In this document: one piece after another, positions 1 to 5,415 of the stretch
How positions within the stretch are numbered: the first letter of the stretch is position 1
Layout: every line of letters begins with the position of its first letter
Origin: an uncultured Syntrophobacterales bacterium
GTDB lineage: Bacteria > Desulfobacterota > Syntrophia > Syntrophales > UBA5619
Reading direction: 5' to 3'
DNA length: 5,415 bases
NCBI GenBank assembly: GCA_903903205.1
Contig: CAIUXU010000286.1
Location: forward strand, 1 to 5,415
Translations under genes and position numbers: made by a program
Notes under the pieces: model-generated
What the model was told of the DNA's origin: nothing
Databases searched by the model: none
What the model saw: only the letters and a program-made list of their open reading frames with translations

Positions 1-38
1 AGGCAGGAAACTCTTCTTTGGTTTAGCGTCGGCTTTCA
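1..38 (-). CDS. Possible first codons of a further minus-strand gene (partial)
   Basis: After the nrfD stop, an ATG at 38 opens a frame reading MKADAKPKKSFLP to the window edge, a Lys-rich start that could belong to the next operon gene. The frame is also open upstream, with a possible TTG start at 59. Neither start has a clear ribosome site, and thirteen codons cannot identify a product. The rest of the 1-99 tail shows only a G-run and C-run that could pair weakly, with no T-run. Confidence 0.25.
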
Positions 39-99
39 TGCCGTAAGTTACCAGTGACAAGGGCTGCGCGGGGAAAGGGGGAAAATGACCCGGCCCCCA

Positions 100-1128
100 T
101 TACATCGGGCCGATCTTTGCCACCTGTCCCGCGTAGACGACCACGTACCGCAAGACGAAACCTCCCGCAAGAACCGACACGGTTACCACGCCGGAAATCC
201 AAGGGTTGTGTGCACGCATTGTCACACGGCTGATGAAATGGGGGATTAGTTCGTAAACTTCCAGGGCAAGCGGAAGCAGGACTCCCACGACGACGGCAAG
301 ACCCCAGAAGAGAAAGGTAAATTCCCCGCCCATGATCAGACCGGCGGCTTCCGCCGAGCTTCCGGGGGAGGCGTAAAGGCCGAAAACAAACAGGATGAGC
401 GCGATGATCGATAGAATCATCAGAAAAAAATCGATGGAATGAATGATGAATTTATTGGTTTCGATCTGTTGCCGACTCATCCCGCCGATACCTTTAATGA
501 CACAGCCGACAAGGCAGATCGAGGCAGTACCGGTTTTCAGGGCCGACACCAGAAAGAGCATGGGCAGCATCGGGTTGTTCCAGAAGGGCCGGGCGACGAG
601 TGCACCCAAGAGAACGCCGGTGTAGATGCCTACCAGCAGCGAGACCGGGATGCCGGCCATGCCGACCCATCCCCGAAGCCTGTTGAGGTTTTTCCGGTGC
701 AGTTTTTCCAGGAACGGGCTCGTCTTGAACCAGCGGACAATCGCCCATTTATCCAAACTTTCTGGAGTTTTCCGGAGCCATTCGACGATATCAACGCGGT
801 CGGGAAGCCAAAGGTAGAAGTAAACAAAACTAAGCACGGAAAAGAGCAGCAAAAGCCAGGCCCCGAGGGACATGATCGAATGAGGCTGTAGTGTAACCAT
901 CAGCTTCCAGAAGAGATTCGGTCGTTCCAGGTCGTAAATGAGGAAAAGGAGTCCGAGCATCAGCGGAAAGGGTGCAATATACGCCCCGATCCGGGTGATC
1001 TCCTGATATTTTTCTTCGCCAAGGAAATAAGCAAGGGCGGATATGGCAAAGGCGCCGGCGCTTACCCCGGCGACAAAAAGGTAAACCGCCACCGTCCAGT
1101 TCCAGAAAATAAAGGTTGTTCCTTCCAT
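100..1128 (-). CDS. nrfD: NrfD/PsrC-family integral membrane quinone-reactive subunit
   Basis: Membrane anchor that would exchange electrons between the quinone pool and the four-cluster ferredoxin subunit. The 342-aa sequence has about eight hydrophobic helices: 13-36, 51-66, 85-107, 155-178, 187-209, 230-252, 268-290 and 312-333. The early WNWTVAVYLFVAGVSAG and the DLERPNLFW motif after helix 2 (66-74) are typical of NrfD/PsrC proteins. Residues 108-152, between helices 3 and 4, form a charged hydrophilic insert, which helps explain why it is longer than short PsrC proteins of about 250 aa. AGGAG lies 6 nt before ATG 1128; a nearer ATG is out of frame. A repeat-filled gap of 168 nt separates it from the lipoprotein gene, unlike the tight spacing of the preceding genes. 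No haem-binding motif is evident. Confidence 0.92.
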   Translation of the reverse strand: MEGTTFIFWNWTVAVYLFVAGVSAGAFAISALAYFLGEEKYQEITRIGAYIAPFPLMLGLLFLIYDLERPNLFWKLMVTLQPHSIMSLGAWLLLLFSVLSFVYFYLWLPDRVDIVEWLRKTPESLDKWAIVRWFKTSPFLEKLHRKNLNRLRGWVGMAGIPVSLLVGIYTGVLLGALVARPFWNNPMLPMLFLVSALKTGTASICLVGCVIKGIGGMSRQQIETNKFIIHSIDFFLMILSIIALILFVFGLYASPGSSAEAAGLIMGGEFTFLFWGLAVVVGVLLPLALEVYELIPHFISRVTMRAHNPWISGVVTVSVLAGGFVLRYVVVYAGQVAKIGPM

Positions 1129-1144
1129 GCCATGCTCCTAAAAA

Positions 1145-1266
1145 AAGTATGAATTATGAGGTATGAAAAAAAACTGAAACAGGAAACTTCATACTTCATT
1201 CGGCGCGTTACGGCGAAGCGCCTAACGCACCCTACTTTCTTTCTTTTCTTTTCATACTTCATACTT
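1145..1266 (-). repeat. GTATGAA inverted-repeat arms around the lipoprotein-nrfD spacer
   Basis: On the plus strand AAGTATGAA (1145-1153) and GTATGAAAA (1161-1169) form one arm. TTTTCATAC (1249-1257) joined to TTCATACTT (1258-1266) forms the opposite arm, matching except for 7 extra bases in the first. A further TTCATACTT lies at 1188-1196. The right arm is a 7-nt tandem repeat and is preceded by a pyrimidine tract of T and C. The arrangement resembles a small non-autonomous palindromic element or an AT-rich spacer repeat. No coding potential is seen. Confidence 0.6.
1201..1236 (-). repeat. GTAGGGTGCGTTA-type palindromic repeat
   Basis: On the plus strand GCGTTA (1205-1210) pairs with TAACGC (1223-1228). 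Inside, GGCG (1212-1215) pairs with CGCC (1219-1222) around AAG, with one bulged C. On the minus strand the unit begins GTAGGGTGCGTTAGGCG. From memory, palindromes of this GTAGGGTGCGTTAG...TAACGCACC kind recur between genes in many unrelated bacteria; no search was done. In RNA it would form a compact hairpin. Confidence 0.6.
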
Positions 1267-1267
1267 C

Positions 1268-1286
1268 GATTCGCCGCCGGCGAATC
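1268..1286 (-). repeat. 8-bp GC-rich inverted repeat just after the lipoprotein gene
   Basis: GATTCGCC (1268-1275) and GGCGAATC (1279-1286) are perfect inverted copies around a 3-nt centre. The hairpin begins 10 nt after the lipoprotein stop codon. No T-run follows on either strand, so it is a poor intrinsic terminator. It could protect the 3' end of the upstream message or be part of the repeat cluster at 1145-1286. Confidence 0.6.
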
Positions 1287-1296
1287 CTTGTCAGCT

Positions 1297-1554
1297 TCAC
1301 CCACCCCCAGTTTTGGGTTTGAAGTTGGGATCTGCTTTTCCCAAAGAGGCATCCCGGTAAAAAGCAGGCGTGTTTTTCGGATAGGCAAACTCCACCGGTT
1401 CATTCGACTTCTCTGTCGTCACGGCCAGGTTCCACAATTTTCCCTGGTTTCCCAGCTTTGGCGCCGTCTCCGTTTTGCTGCAGCCTGCAAGTAATGAGAA
1501 GAGGCTCACCGACAGGGCGGCGATGCCGAATTCAATGAATCTTCTTCGGTCCAT
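1297..1554 (-). CDS. Small predicted lipoprotein with twin-arginine motif, function unknown
   Basis: I do not recognise this 85-aa protein. The N-terminus MDRRRFIEFG fits a twin-arginine motif (RRxFI at 3-7). It is followed by a hydrophobic core at 10-23 and a lipobox LAGC with C25, so the mature product would be a lipid-anchored peptide of about 61 residues, perhaps exported by Tat in a folded or complexed state. The mature part is hydrophilic, has no further cysteine and no CXXCH haem site, and ends KPKTGGG. A strong AAGGTGA-like ribosome site (around 1569-1561) supports ATG 1554, which lies inside the end of the chaperone gene. Its place between chaperone and membrane subunit suggests an accessory role in the reductase, for example tethering or assembly; that is inference. 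Confidence 0.75.
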   Translation of the reverse strand: MDRRRFIEFGIAALSVSLFSLLAGCSKTETAPKLGNQGKLWNLAVTTEKSNEPVEFAYPKNTPAFYRDASLGKADPNFKPKTGGG

Positions 1555-2182
1555 GATATTTCACCTTTCCGGTTATTGTTTCATTTTTCAAAAAGAGACA
1601 GAGAAGTTCGACGACGTTCCGGTAGAATGGATGAGGACTCGATTTTTCCAGTGTTTCCTTAAGATCGGGAACCCAGTCCAGATGATCCCCGATGAACTGT
1701 TCAATCTGCTCATTCGATGCCGATTTATACAGGAGAGCGAGAAGTTCCAGCTCGAGAATGAGATGATCGGGCATGCCTTGGAACTGTTCCGGAATCTCCA
1801 GGGACAATTGCCGGTAGATTTCCAGCATGTGAAGCGCGCAATCCCCCATGAAAAGACCTTTGGACACTGCAAAAACCATTCGGCACTCCTTGTCCGTGGT
1901 CCAGGTCTTGTAGGTGGATTCCACCAGGGAAATCTTCTCCCCTTCCCACTGGCCGAAAAGGCGCTCGTATTCACCCCGCAAGATGGGAAGAAAATCTTCC
2001 CGGCCTGCATCCTTGATCCATACCGATGGCAACTGCCCGTCACCGCCCCACTCGCGGACATATAACTCGATCAGAGGTTGGAGTTCGGCCTGCCGCAGGT
2101 CATCCACCATGGCCACTTCCGGAGGGGCCAGCAGTGATGCGGCAAAAGTACAAAATCGCTCTTTCTCTGAGTTGGTTATCAC
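1532..2182 (-). CDS. TorD/NarJ/DmsD-family molybdoenzyme assembly chaperone
   Basis: Cytoplasmic chaperone that would bind the catalytic apoprotein or its RR signal and hold it until cofactor insertion is finished. The 216-aa, mostly helical sequence shows family landmarks: FLPILRGEYERLFGQW (64-79) followed by LVESTY, GMPDHLILELELL (136-148), and FIGDHLDWVPDL (163-174). I chose GTG 2182 as start because GGAAGG (2195-2190) lies 7 nt upstream and because ERFCTFAASLLAPP matches where this family normally begins. The open frame continues upstream, but only inside the ferredoxin gene. It starts 2 nt after the ferredoxin stop and overlaps the lipoprotein gene by 23 nt, so translation is probably coupled on both sides. 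It lies beside its probable client. Family similarity is judged by eye. Confidence 0.85.
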   Translation of the reverse strand: MITNSEKERFCTFAASLLAPPEVAMVDDLRQAELQPLIELYVREWGGDGQLPSVWIKDAGREDFLPILRGEYERLFGQWEGEKISLVESTYKTWTTDKECRMVFAVSKGLFMGDCALHMLEIYRQLSLEIPEQFQGMPDHLILELELLALLYKSASNEQIEQFIGDHLDWVPDLKETLEKSSPHPFYRNVVELLCLFLKNETITGKVKYHGPKKIH

Positions 2183-2184
2183 TT

Positions 2185-2730
2185 TCAGGCCTTCCGGTAT
2201 AAAATGCGTGGTTTGGTGTTCATCTCCCTTTTTAATACCCTCAGGTGATGCCCATTCCTGGCGATGAATTGTGCAATAGCGCTTGTGGGATCGTCCAAAT
2301 CTCCAAACATGCGAACACCGGTCATACAGGTGGTCACGCAGGCGGGCTTGCCGCCTTCTTCCACAAAGTCGATGCAGAAGCGGCACTTTTCGATGTACCC
2401 CTCCTGCTTGATGATGCGCACGTTGTAGGGGCAGGCGGCAATGCAGTACTTGCAGCCAATGCAATCCTTTTCATTGACCAGAACCACCCCGTCCTTCCTC
2501 TTGTGGGATGCACCCGTAGGGCATACCGACACGCAGGGCGGATTGTCGCAATGCTGGCACTGGATGGGTAGAAACTCCCGGTTGAAATGGGGGAATTGTC
2601 CGAATTCCCGCTCTTCAAGGTAGTTGTAGGCTTCATTCTCGCGCAGGTGATTTTGATTTTGACAGGCGACGCGGCAAGCATAACAGCCGACGCATTTCGT
2701 CTCATCGATGACCATCCCGTACCTTGCCAT
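2185..2730 (-). CDS. psrB: Four-cluster ferredoxin subunit, PsrB/NrfC/DmsB type
   Basis: Electron-transfer subunit linking the membrane quinol protein to the molybdoenzyme. The 181-aa sequence has sixteen cysteines in four groups: C13/16/19/23, C58/61/66/70, C90/93/96/100 and C116/119/131/135. This is the complete set for four [4Fe-4S] clusters, with no sign of a lost ligand. There is no signal peptide, as in DmsB-type subunits that cross the membrane together with the Tat-tagged catalytic partner. The gene starts 10 nt after the catalytic gene stops, with an AAGGA ribosome site at 2740-2736 lying in that gap. Its last codons carry the ribosome site for the next gene, so the genes are co-translated. 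Family assignment is secure; the name psrB follows from context. Confidence 0.93.
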   Translation of the reverse strand: MARYGMVIDETKCVGCYACRVACQNQNHLRENEAYNYLEEREFGQFPHFNREFLPIQCQHCDNPPCVSVCPTGASHKRKDGVVLVNEKDCIGCKYCIAACPYNVRIIKQEGYIEKCRFCIDFVEEGGKPACVTTCMTGVRMFGDLDDPTSAIAQFIARNGHHLRVLKREMNTKPRILYRKA

Positions 2731-2740
2731 ATTCGTCCTT

Positions 2741-4927
2741 TTACGCCTTTTTCACCTGCACGATCACCTCCGAGGACATGGCGTGACCCACGGTGGGATC
2801 GAACAGTGTCGGGAGGAAATCGTTGTAGGATAATCCCTGATCATAGGCCGTCGTCAGGTACTTTGAAAAAATTCCGTAACCGCTCGGGAGCCAGACGCAG
2901 GAAGGATGGAGACCTTCGGTCAACTTCACGCGGATCTTTCCTTCGCCGACCAGGGATTTGATTTCCGCCACATCCCCATCCTTCAGGCCAATCTTTTCCG
3001 CCCTCTTGCGGTTGATCAGCAACCGGATCATGTCGTACCTGCGGCTGATGGCCATCAGATAGGGCTGGTTGGCCGTCATCGCGTGGGTGTGAATGGCCTG
3101 TTTGCCGTGGATCAGGCGGAACGAGTGAGGATCTTTATCATCAGGCGATACCAGCGGCGCCTCCCAGCGGGGGATTGCCGGGTAACCGAGATTTTCAAGC
3201 GCTGATGAAGCGAGCTCCACTTTTCCCGACGGAGTCCCCAGTTTCCCGAACCCCTCCTTCCACGTTTGCCCAACCGGCAAAATGCCTCTGGCCTTCAGAT
3301 CCTTTAAAGTTACCCCCAGCGGTTTCAGCCGCAGCTCATTTGCTTGATCCAGTGTGAAATTGAAATACTTGCCGATACCGAGATTGCTGGCCAGATCGAC
3401 GATGATCTGGAAACCGGACCGCGAATCGAACAGGGGTTCGACGACCTTCTGCGGGATAGTGACCTGCGCCCTCTTGCCGTAATGTTTGGTATCCACGGCT
3501 TCATTCGCTTCAAGATAGAAAGTGCCGGGCAGCACATAGTGGGCAATCGAGGCTGTTTCCGAGAGAACGGGGTCGATGACCACAAGAAGGTCCAGCTTCT
3601 TGTAGCCGGCGATGACCCGCTTGGGGTTGGGGTTCGTTCTGAGGGGGTTATGGTGATAGACAAAGCCGCACTTCAATACACCCCGCAGGGCCAGTTCAGG
3701 GATGGCATGGGATATCCCGTCGCCGTAAGAACCCAGCGGGTATCTTCCCGGGATGCCCGTTCCATCGGCCTTCGGACCGGCGGGGCCGGCCGGCGCCGGA
3801 TGGGCGGGTTGCAGCTCCCCCAGCTCGGCCGATTCGGGGAAATAGATTCCCCCTTTCCGATTGATGTTTCCGAGGAGGGCGTTTGCGATGGCAAGGGCTC
3901 GGGCGGTCTGGAAGCTGTTCAGGTACTGGGCGCCGATCGCGCCGTGATAGCCCCGGTGGATGAGGGCGTGCGGTTTTTCGTGGGCCATCTCCCGGGTAAG
4001 GCGGATAATGGTCTCTGCGGGAATGTCGCATATTTTTTCCGCCCACTGGGGGGGGTAATTGATGATCTCATCTTCCAGTTGCGCAAACCCAACGGTGTTG
4101 TTTGCGACAAATGCCTTGTCATACAGTTTTTCTTCTACCATGACATTGATCATCGCCAAGAGCAGTGCCAGATCCGTTCCCGGTTTGACGGGGAGCCATT
4201 CGTCGGCCAGGATCGCGGTTTCATTGTGCCGCGGATCAACAACGACCACCTTGGCGCCCTTTTCCTTTGCCTTGACGATATCCTTGACCTGTGCGAGATC
4301 GATCCCGCCGGCGGGATTTCGCCCGACGATCATGATAAACCGCGAATTGGCGAGATCATTGGAGGGAAGCTTCCCCACGGTGAAATTCCAGGCGGCGTTT
4401 CGGGCGGTAAAACAGGTGGATCCGTGGGTGAAATAGTGGGGACTGCCCATGGAGTGCATGAGCCGAAGCGCGTACGCCTGGTTGGACTGGGGATAATTGA
4501 CCCAAAAGATCGATTCGGGGCCGTTGTCCAGCAGGATGAGGTTGATCTTCTGGGCGATCTCCTTGTAAGCCTGCTCCCACGAGATGGCCTGAAAACTTCC
4601 GTTTACCCTTTTCAGGGGGGAACGGATGCGATTGGGATTATACAAATCATGAATATATCCGTGGCCTTTTGGGCAGAGAACGCCCTGGTTGCCATTGGCC
4701 TCCGGATTGCCTTCAACCTTCCAGATACGCCCGTTTTTCACAAAAGCAAAGATGGCACAACGATTTCCGCACCCGCCGCAGATGGTGGGAATTCGGGTGA
4801 CGGGGGTTTGGGCGCTCTCCTTGGCCCAACTTTGGAAATCGAGGAGCCCCATAGAGAGGGCGCCGGCAGTCACTGCGGATCCCTGTAAGAAACTCCGCCG
4901 TGATATTTTCAAGGGCTTTGTTTGCAT
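2741..4927 (-). CDS. psrA: Tat-exported molybdopterin oxidoreductase, PsrA/PhsA-like catalytic subunit
   Basis: Catalytic subunit of the complex iron-sulfur molybdoenzyme (DMSO reductase) family, 728 aa, a usual length for PsrA/PhsA. A Tat signal SRRSFLQG lies at residues 9-16, followed by a hydrophobic stretch. The proximal [4Fe-4S] site is C50, C53, C57 and C85 (CX2CX3CX27C). C172 in HGSTCF is the likely molybdenum ligand; as I recall, the Mo ligand of Thermus PsrA is a Cys at about this position. The central molybdopterin domain runs roughly 103-510 and the C-terminal dinucleotide-binding domain roughly 603-725 (with HTHAMTANQPY). An Ala/Pro-rich stretch sits near 373-387. ATG 4927 is the first start after an in-frame TGA, but its ribosome site is weak. 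Substrate cannot be read from sequence: polysulfide, sulfur, thiosulfate and tetrathionate are candidates. Location would be periplasmic. Confidence 0.92.
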   Translation of the reverse strand: MQTKPLKISRRSFLQGSAVTAGALSMGLLDFQSWAKESAQTPVTRIPTICGGCGNRCAIFAFVKNGRIWKVEGNPEANGNQGVLCPKGHGYIHDLYNPNRIRSPLKRVNGSFQAISWEQAYKEIAQKINLILLDNGPESIFWVNYPQSNQAYALRLMHSMGSPHYFTHGSTCFTARNAAWNFTVGKLPSNDLANSRFIMIVGRNPAGGIDLAQVKDIVKAKEKGAKVVVVDPRHNETAILADEWLPVKPGTDLALLLAMINVMVEEKLYDKAFVANNTVGFAQLEDEIINYPPQWAEKICDIPAETIIRLTREMAHEKPHALIHRGYHGAIGAQYLNSFQTARALAIANALLGNINRKGGIYFPESAELGELQPAHPAPAGPAGPKADGTGIPGRYPLGSYGDGISHAIPELALRGVLKCGFVYHHNPLRTNPNPKRVIAGYKKLDLLVVIDPVLSETASIAHYVLPGTFYLEANEAVDTKHYGKRAQVTIPQKVVEPLFDSRSGFQIIVDLASNLGIGKYFNFTLDQANELRLKPLGVTLKDLKARGILPVGQTWKEGFGKLGTPSGKVELASSALENLGYPAIPRWEAPLVSPDDKDPHSFRLIHGKQAIHTHAMTANQPYLMAISRRYDMIRLLINRKRAEKIGLKDGDVAEIKSLVGEGKIRVKLTEGLHPSCVWLPSGYGIFSKYLTTAYDQGLSYNDFLPTLFDPTVGHAMSSEVIVQVKKA

Positions 4928-4948
4928 ATTGCCGGGTATTCCATCCTC

Positions 4949-5006
4949 AAAAAAAGTTCACAGGAGGGGCAGAGGCGCCCGGATGATCTCCGAGCACCCC
5001 CGCTGT
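4949..5006 (-). terminator. Terminator-like bulged hairpin plus T7 between rhodanese and catalytic subunit
   Basis: Read on the minus strand, GCTCGGA (4995-4989) pairs with TCCGGGC (4983-4977) around a 5-nt loop. Outside it, ACAG plus GGGGGT (5006-4996) pairs with GCCCCT plus CTGT (4970-4960). The outer stem has one C-C mismatch and two G-T wobbles, and GCCTCT bulges out on the 3' side. Four bases later comes TTTTTTT (4955-4949). This fits an intrinsic terminator for the rhodanese or an attenuator for the downstream genes. The 6-nt bulge and the 4-nt gap before the T-run make it imperfect. Confidence 0.45.
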
Positions 5007-5034
5007 CTCAATGATTCTATATCGCCACGCTATC

Positions 5035-5415
5035 TTAACGTTCAACCGGGTAGCCGGCTTTGACCCAATTTTCGTACGGAGCGTCCATTAGGACGGCATT
5101 CTTGAATCCCAGATCGTTCAGGGTTTTGGTGGCCATTGCTGAGCGAGCGGCCGTCTTGCAGTAGACGTAGATTTTCACGTTCTGATCGGGAATCTTACCG
5201 AACACATTAAACTCCAGGGTGCCACGGGAGATATTCATTGAGCCGGGAAGGTGACCGGCTGCAAATTCACCTGCATCGCGGACATCAAGGAATATAGCTT
5301 TTTCCTTCGAGTCAATGGCGGTTTTAACCACCTCGGGAGTAACCATTTTTATCGCTGCTCTGGCCGAGGCAATCATCTCCTTGACCTTGGGATTCATGGG
5401 CGCGGCCGTATCCGC
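5035..5415 (-). CDS. Single-domain rhodanese, Sud-like, probably exported; 5' end beyond the window
   Basis: Sulfurtransferase that would carry sulfane sulfur as a cysteine persulfide. Numbering from the ATG at 5397, the 120-aa domain has the usual landmarks: FLDVRDAGEFAAGHLPGS (about 36-53) and a loop CKTAARS with catalytic C80, the only cysteine. The frame stays open upstream of that ATG to the window edge (codons for ADTAAP). No Shine-Dalgarno precedes the ATG. I therefore infer that the true start lies outside and that the Ala-rich stretch is the end of a signal peptide. From memory, Wolinella Sud, a periplasmic rhodanese that feeds polysulfide reductase, has a similar CKTAAR loop and a single cysteine, and this gene sits just upstream of a Psr-like catalytic gene. 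A sulfur-delivery role is inference. Family is secure; export and partner are less so. Confidence 0.88.
   Translation of the reverse strand, partial: ADTAAPMNPKVKEMIASARAAIKMVTPEVVKTAIDSKEKAIFLDVRDAGEFAAGHLPGSMNISRGTLEFNVFGKIPDQNVKIYVYCKTAARSAMATKTLNDLGFKNAVLMDAPYENWVKAGYPVER

Noticed and set aside
1145..1286. CRISPR array or tandem-repeat array in the spacer
   Set aside because: The repeats are short, inverted and unevenly spaced, with no regular repeat-spacer unit.
1062..1403. 113-codon minus-strand frame across the lipoprotein-nrfD spacer
   Set aside because: It runs through the repeat cluster and out of frame over two supported genes. The translation is low in complexity and has no motif.
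1475..2065. 196-codon plus-strand open frame opposite the chaperone and lipoprotein genes
   Set aside because: The minus-strand products show family motifs and ribosome sites, while this frame gives no sensible motif.
2183..2464. Upstream extension of the chaperone frame to an ATG at 2464
   Set aside because: The added 94 residues lie within the four-cluster ferredoxin gene in another frame and are unlike TorD proteins. GTG 2182 has a well-placed GGAAGG.
3344..4888. 514-codon open frame on the plus strand opposite the catalytic gene
   Set aside because: It is wholly antisense to a gene with conserved cofactor sites, and its translation shows no recognisable domain. It is best explained as a shadow of codon bias.
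4909..4944. Short leader-like frame (MEYPAICKQSP) overlapping the catalytic start
   Set aside because: The only purine-rich stretch abuts its ATG with no spacing, so initiation is unlikely. There is no run of regulatory codons.
4983..5011. Promoter candidate TTGAGA, 17 nt, GATCAT on the minus strand
   Set aside because: The -10 box matches only 4 of 6 bases and the elements lie within the hairpin arms. It is kept as an alternative under the hairpin finding and not called as a feature.

Overview
This window reads as one minus-strand gene cluster for a respiratory molybdoenzyme of the polysulfide/thiosulfate reductase (Psr/Phs) type. It probably comes from an anaerobic, sulfur-metabolising bacterium. 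The Desulfobacterota (former Deltaproteobacteria) are my best guess, from gene content and moderate-to-high GC, but no taxonomic marker is present.

Layout in the direction of transcription (high to low coordinates): (1) 5415-5035, a single-domain rhodanese whose reading frame stays open to the window edge and probably carries an export signal outside it; (2) 5034-4928, a 107-nt spacer holding a long bulged hairpin followed by seven T, which looks like an intrinsic terminator or attenuator; (3) 4927-2741, a Tat-exported Mo-bisMGD catalytic subunit with one [4Fe-4S] site and a likely Cys molybdenum ligand; (4) 2730-2185, a four-cluster ferredoxin subunit; (5) 2182-1532, a TorD/NarJ-family assembly chaperone missed by an ATG-only start; (6) 1554-1297, an 85-aa small lipoprotein that also has a twin-arginine motif and that I do not recognise; (7) 1296-1129, a spacer filled with nested inverted repeats, including a GTAGGGTGCGTTA-type palindrome; (8) 1128-100, an eight-helix NrfD/PsrC membrane subunit; (9) 99-1, a tail that may contain the first codons of another minus-strand gene.

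The genes fit together as follows. The chaperone matures the molybdoenzyme in the cytoplasm. The catalytic and FeS subunits leave together through the Tat pathway on the single RR signal. The NrfD-like protein anchors them and exchanges electrons with the quinone pool. The rhodanese, which has a single cysteine in a CKTAAR loop, resembles periplasmic Sud of Wolinella and could hand sulfane sulfur to the reductase. Polysulfide, thiosulfate or another oxyanion all remain possible substrates, and so does operation in the oxidative direction.

I see no wholly new system. The parts most worth a second look are the unassigned small lipoprotein, the repeat element that splits it from nrfD, the terminator-like structure between the rhodanese and the catalytic gene, and the hydrophilic insert in the NrfD protein.
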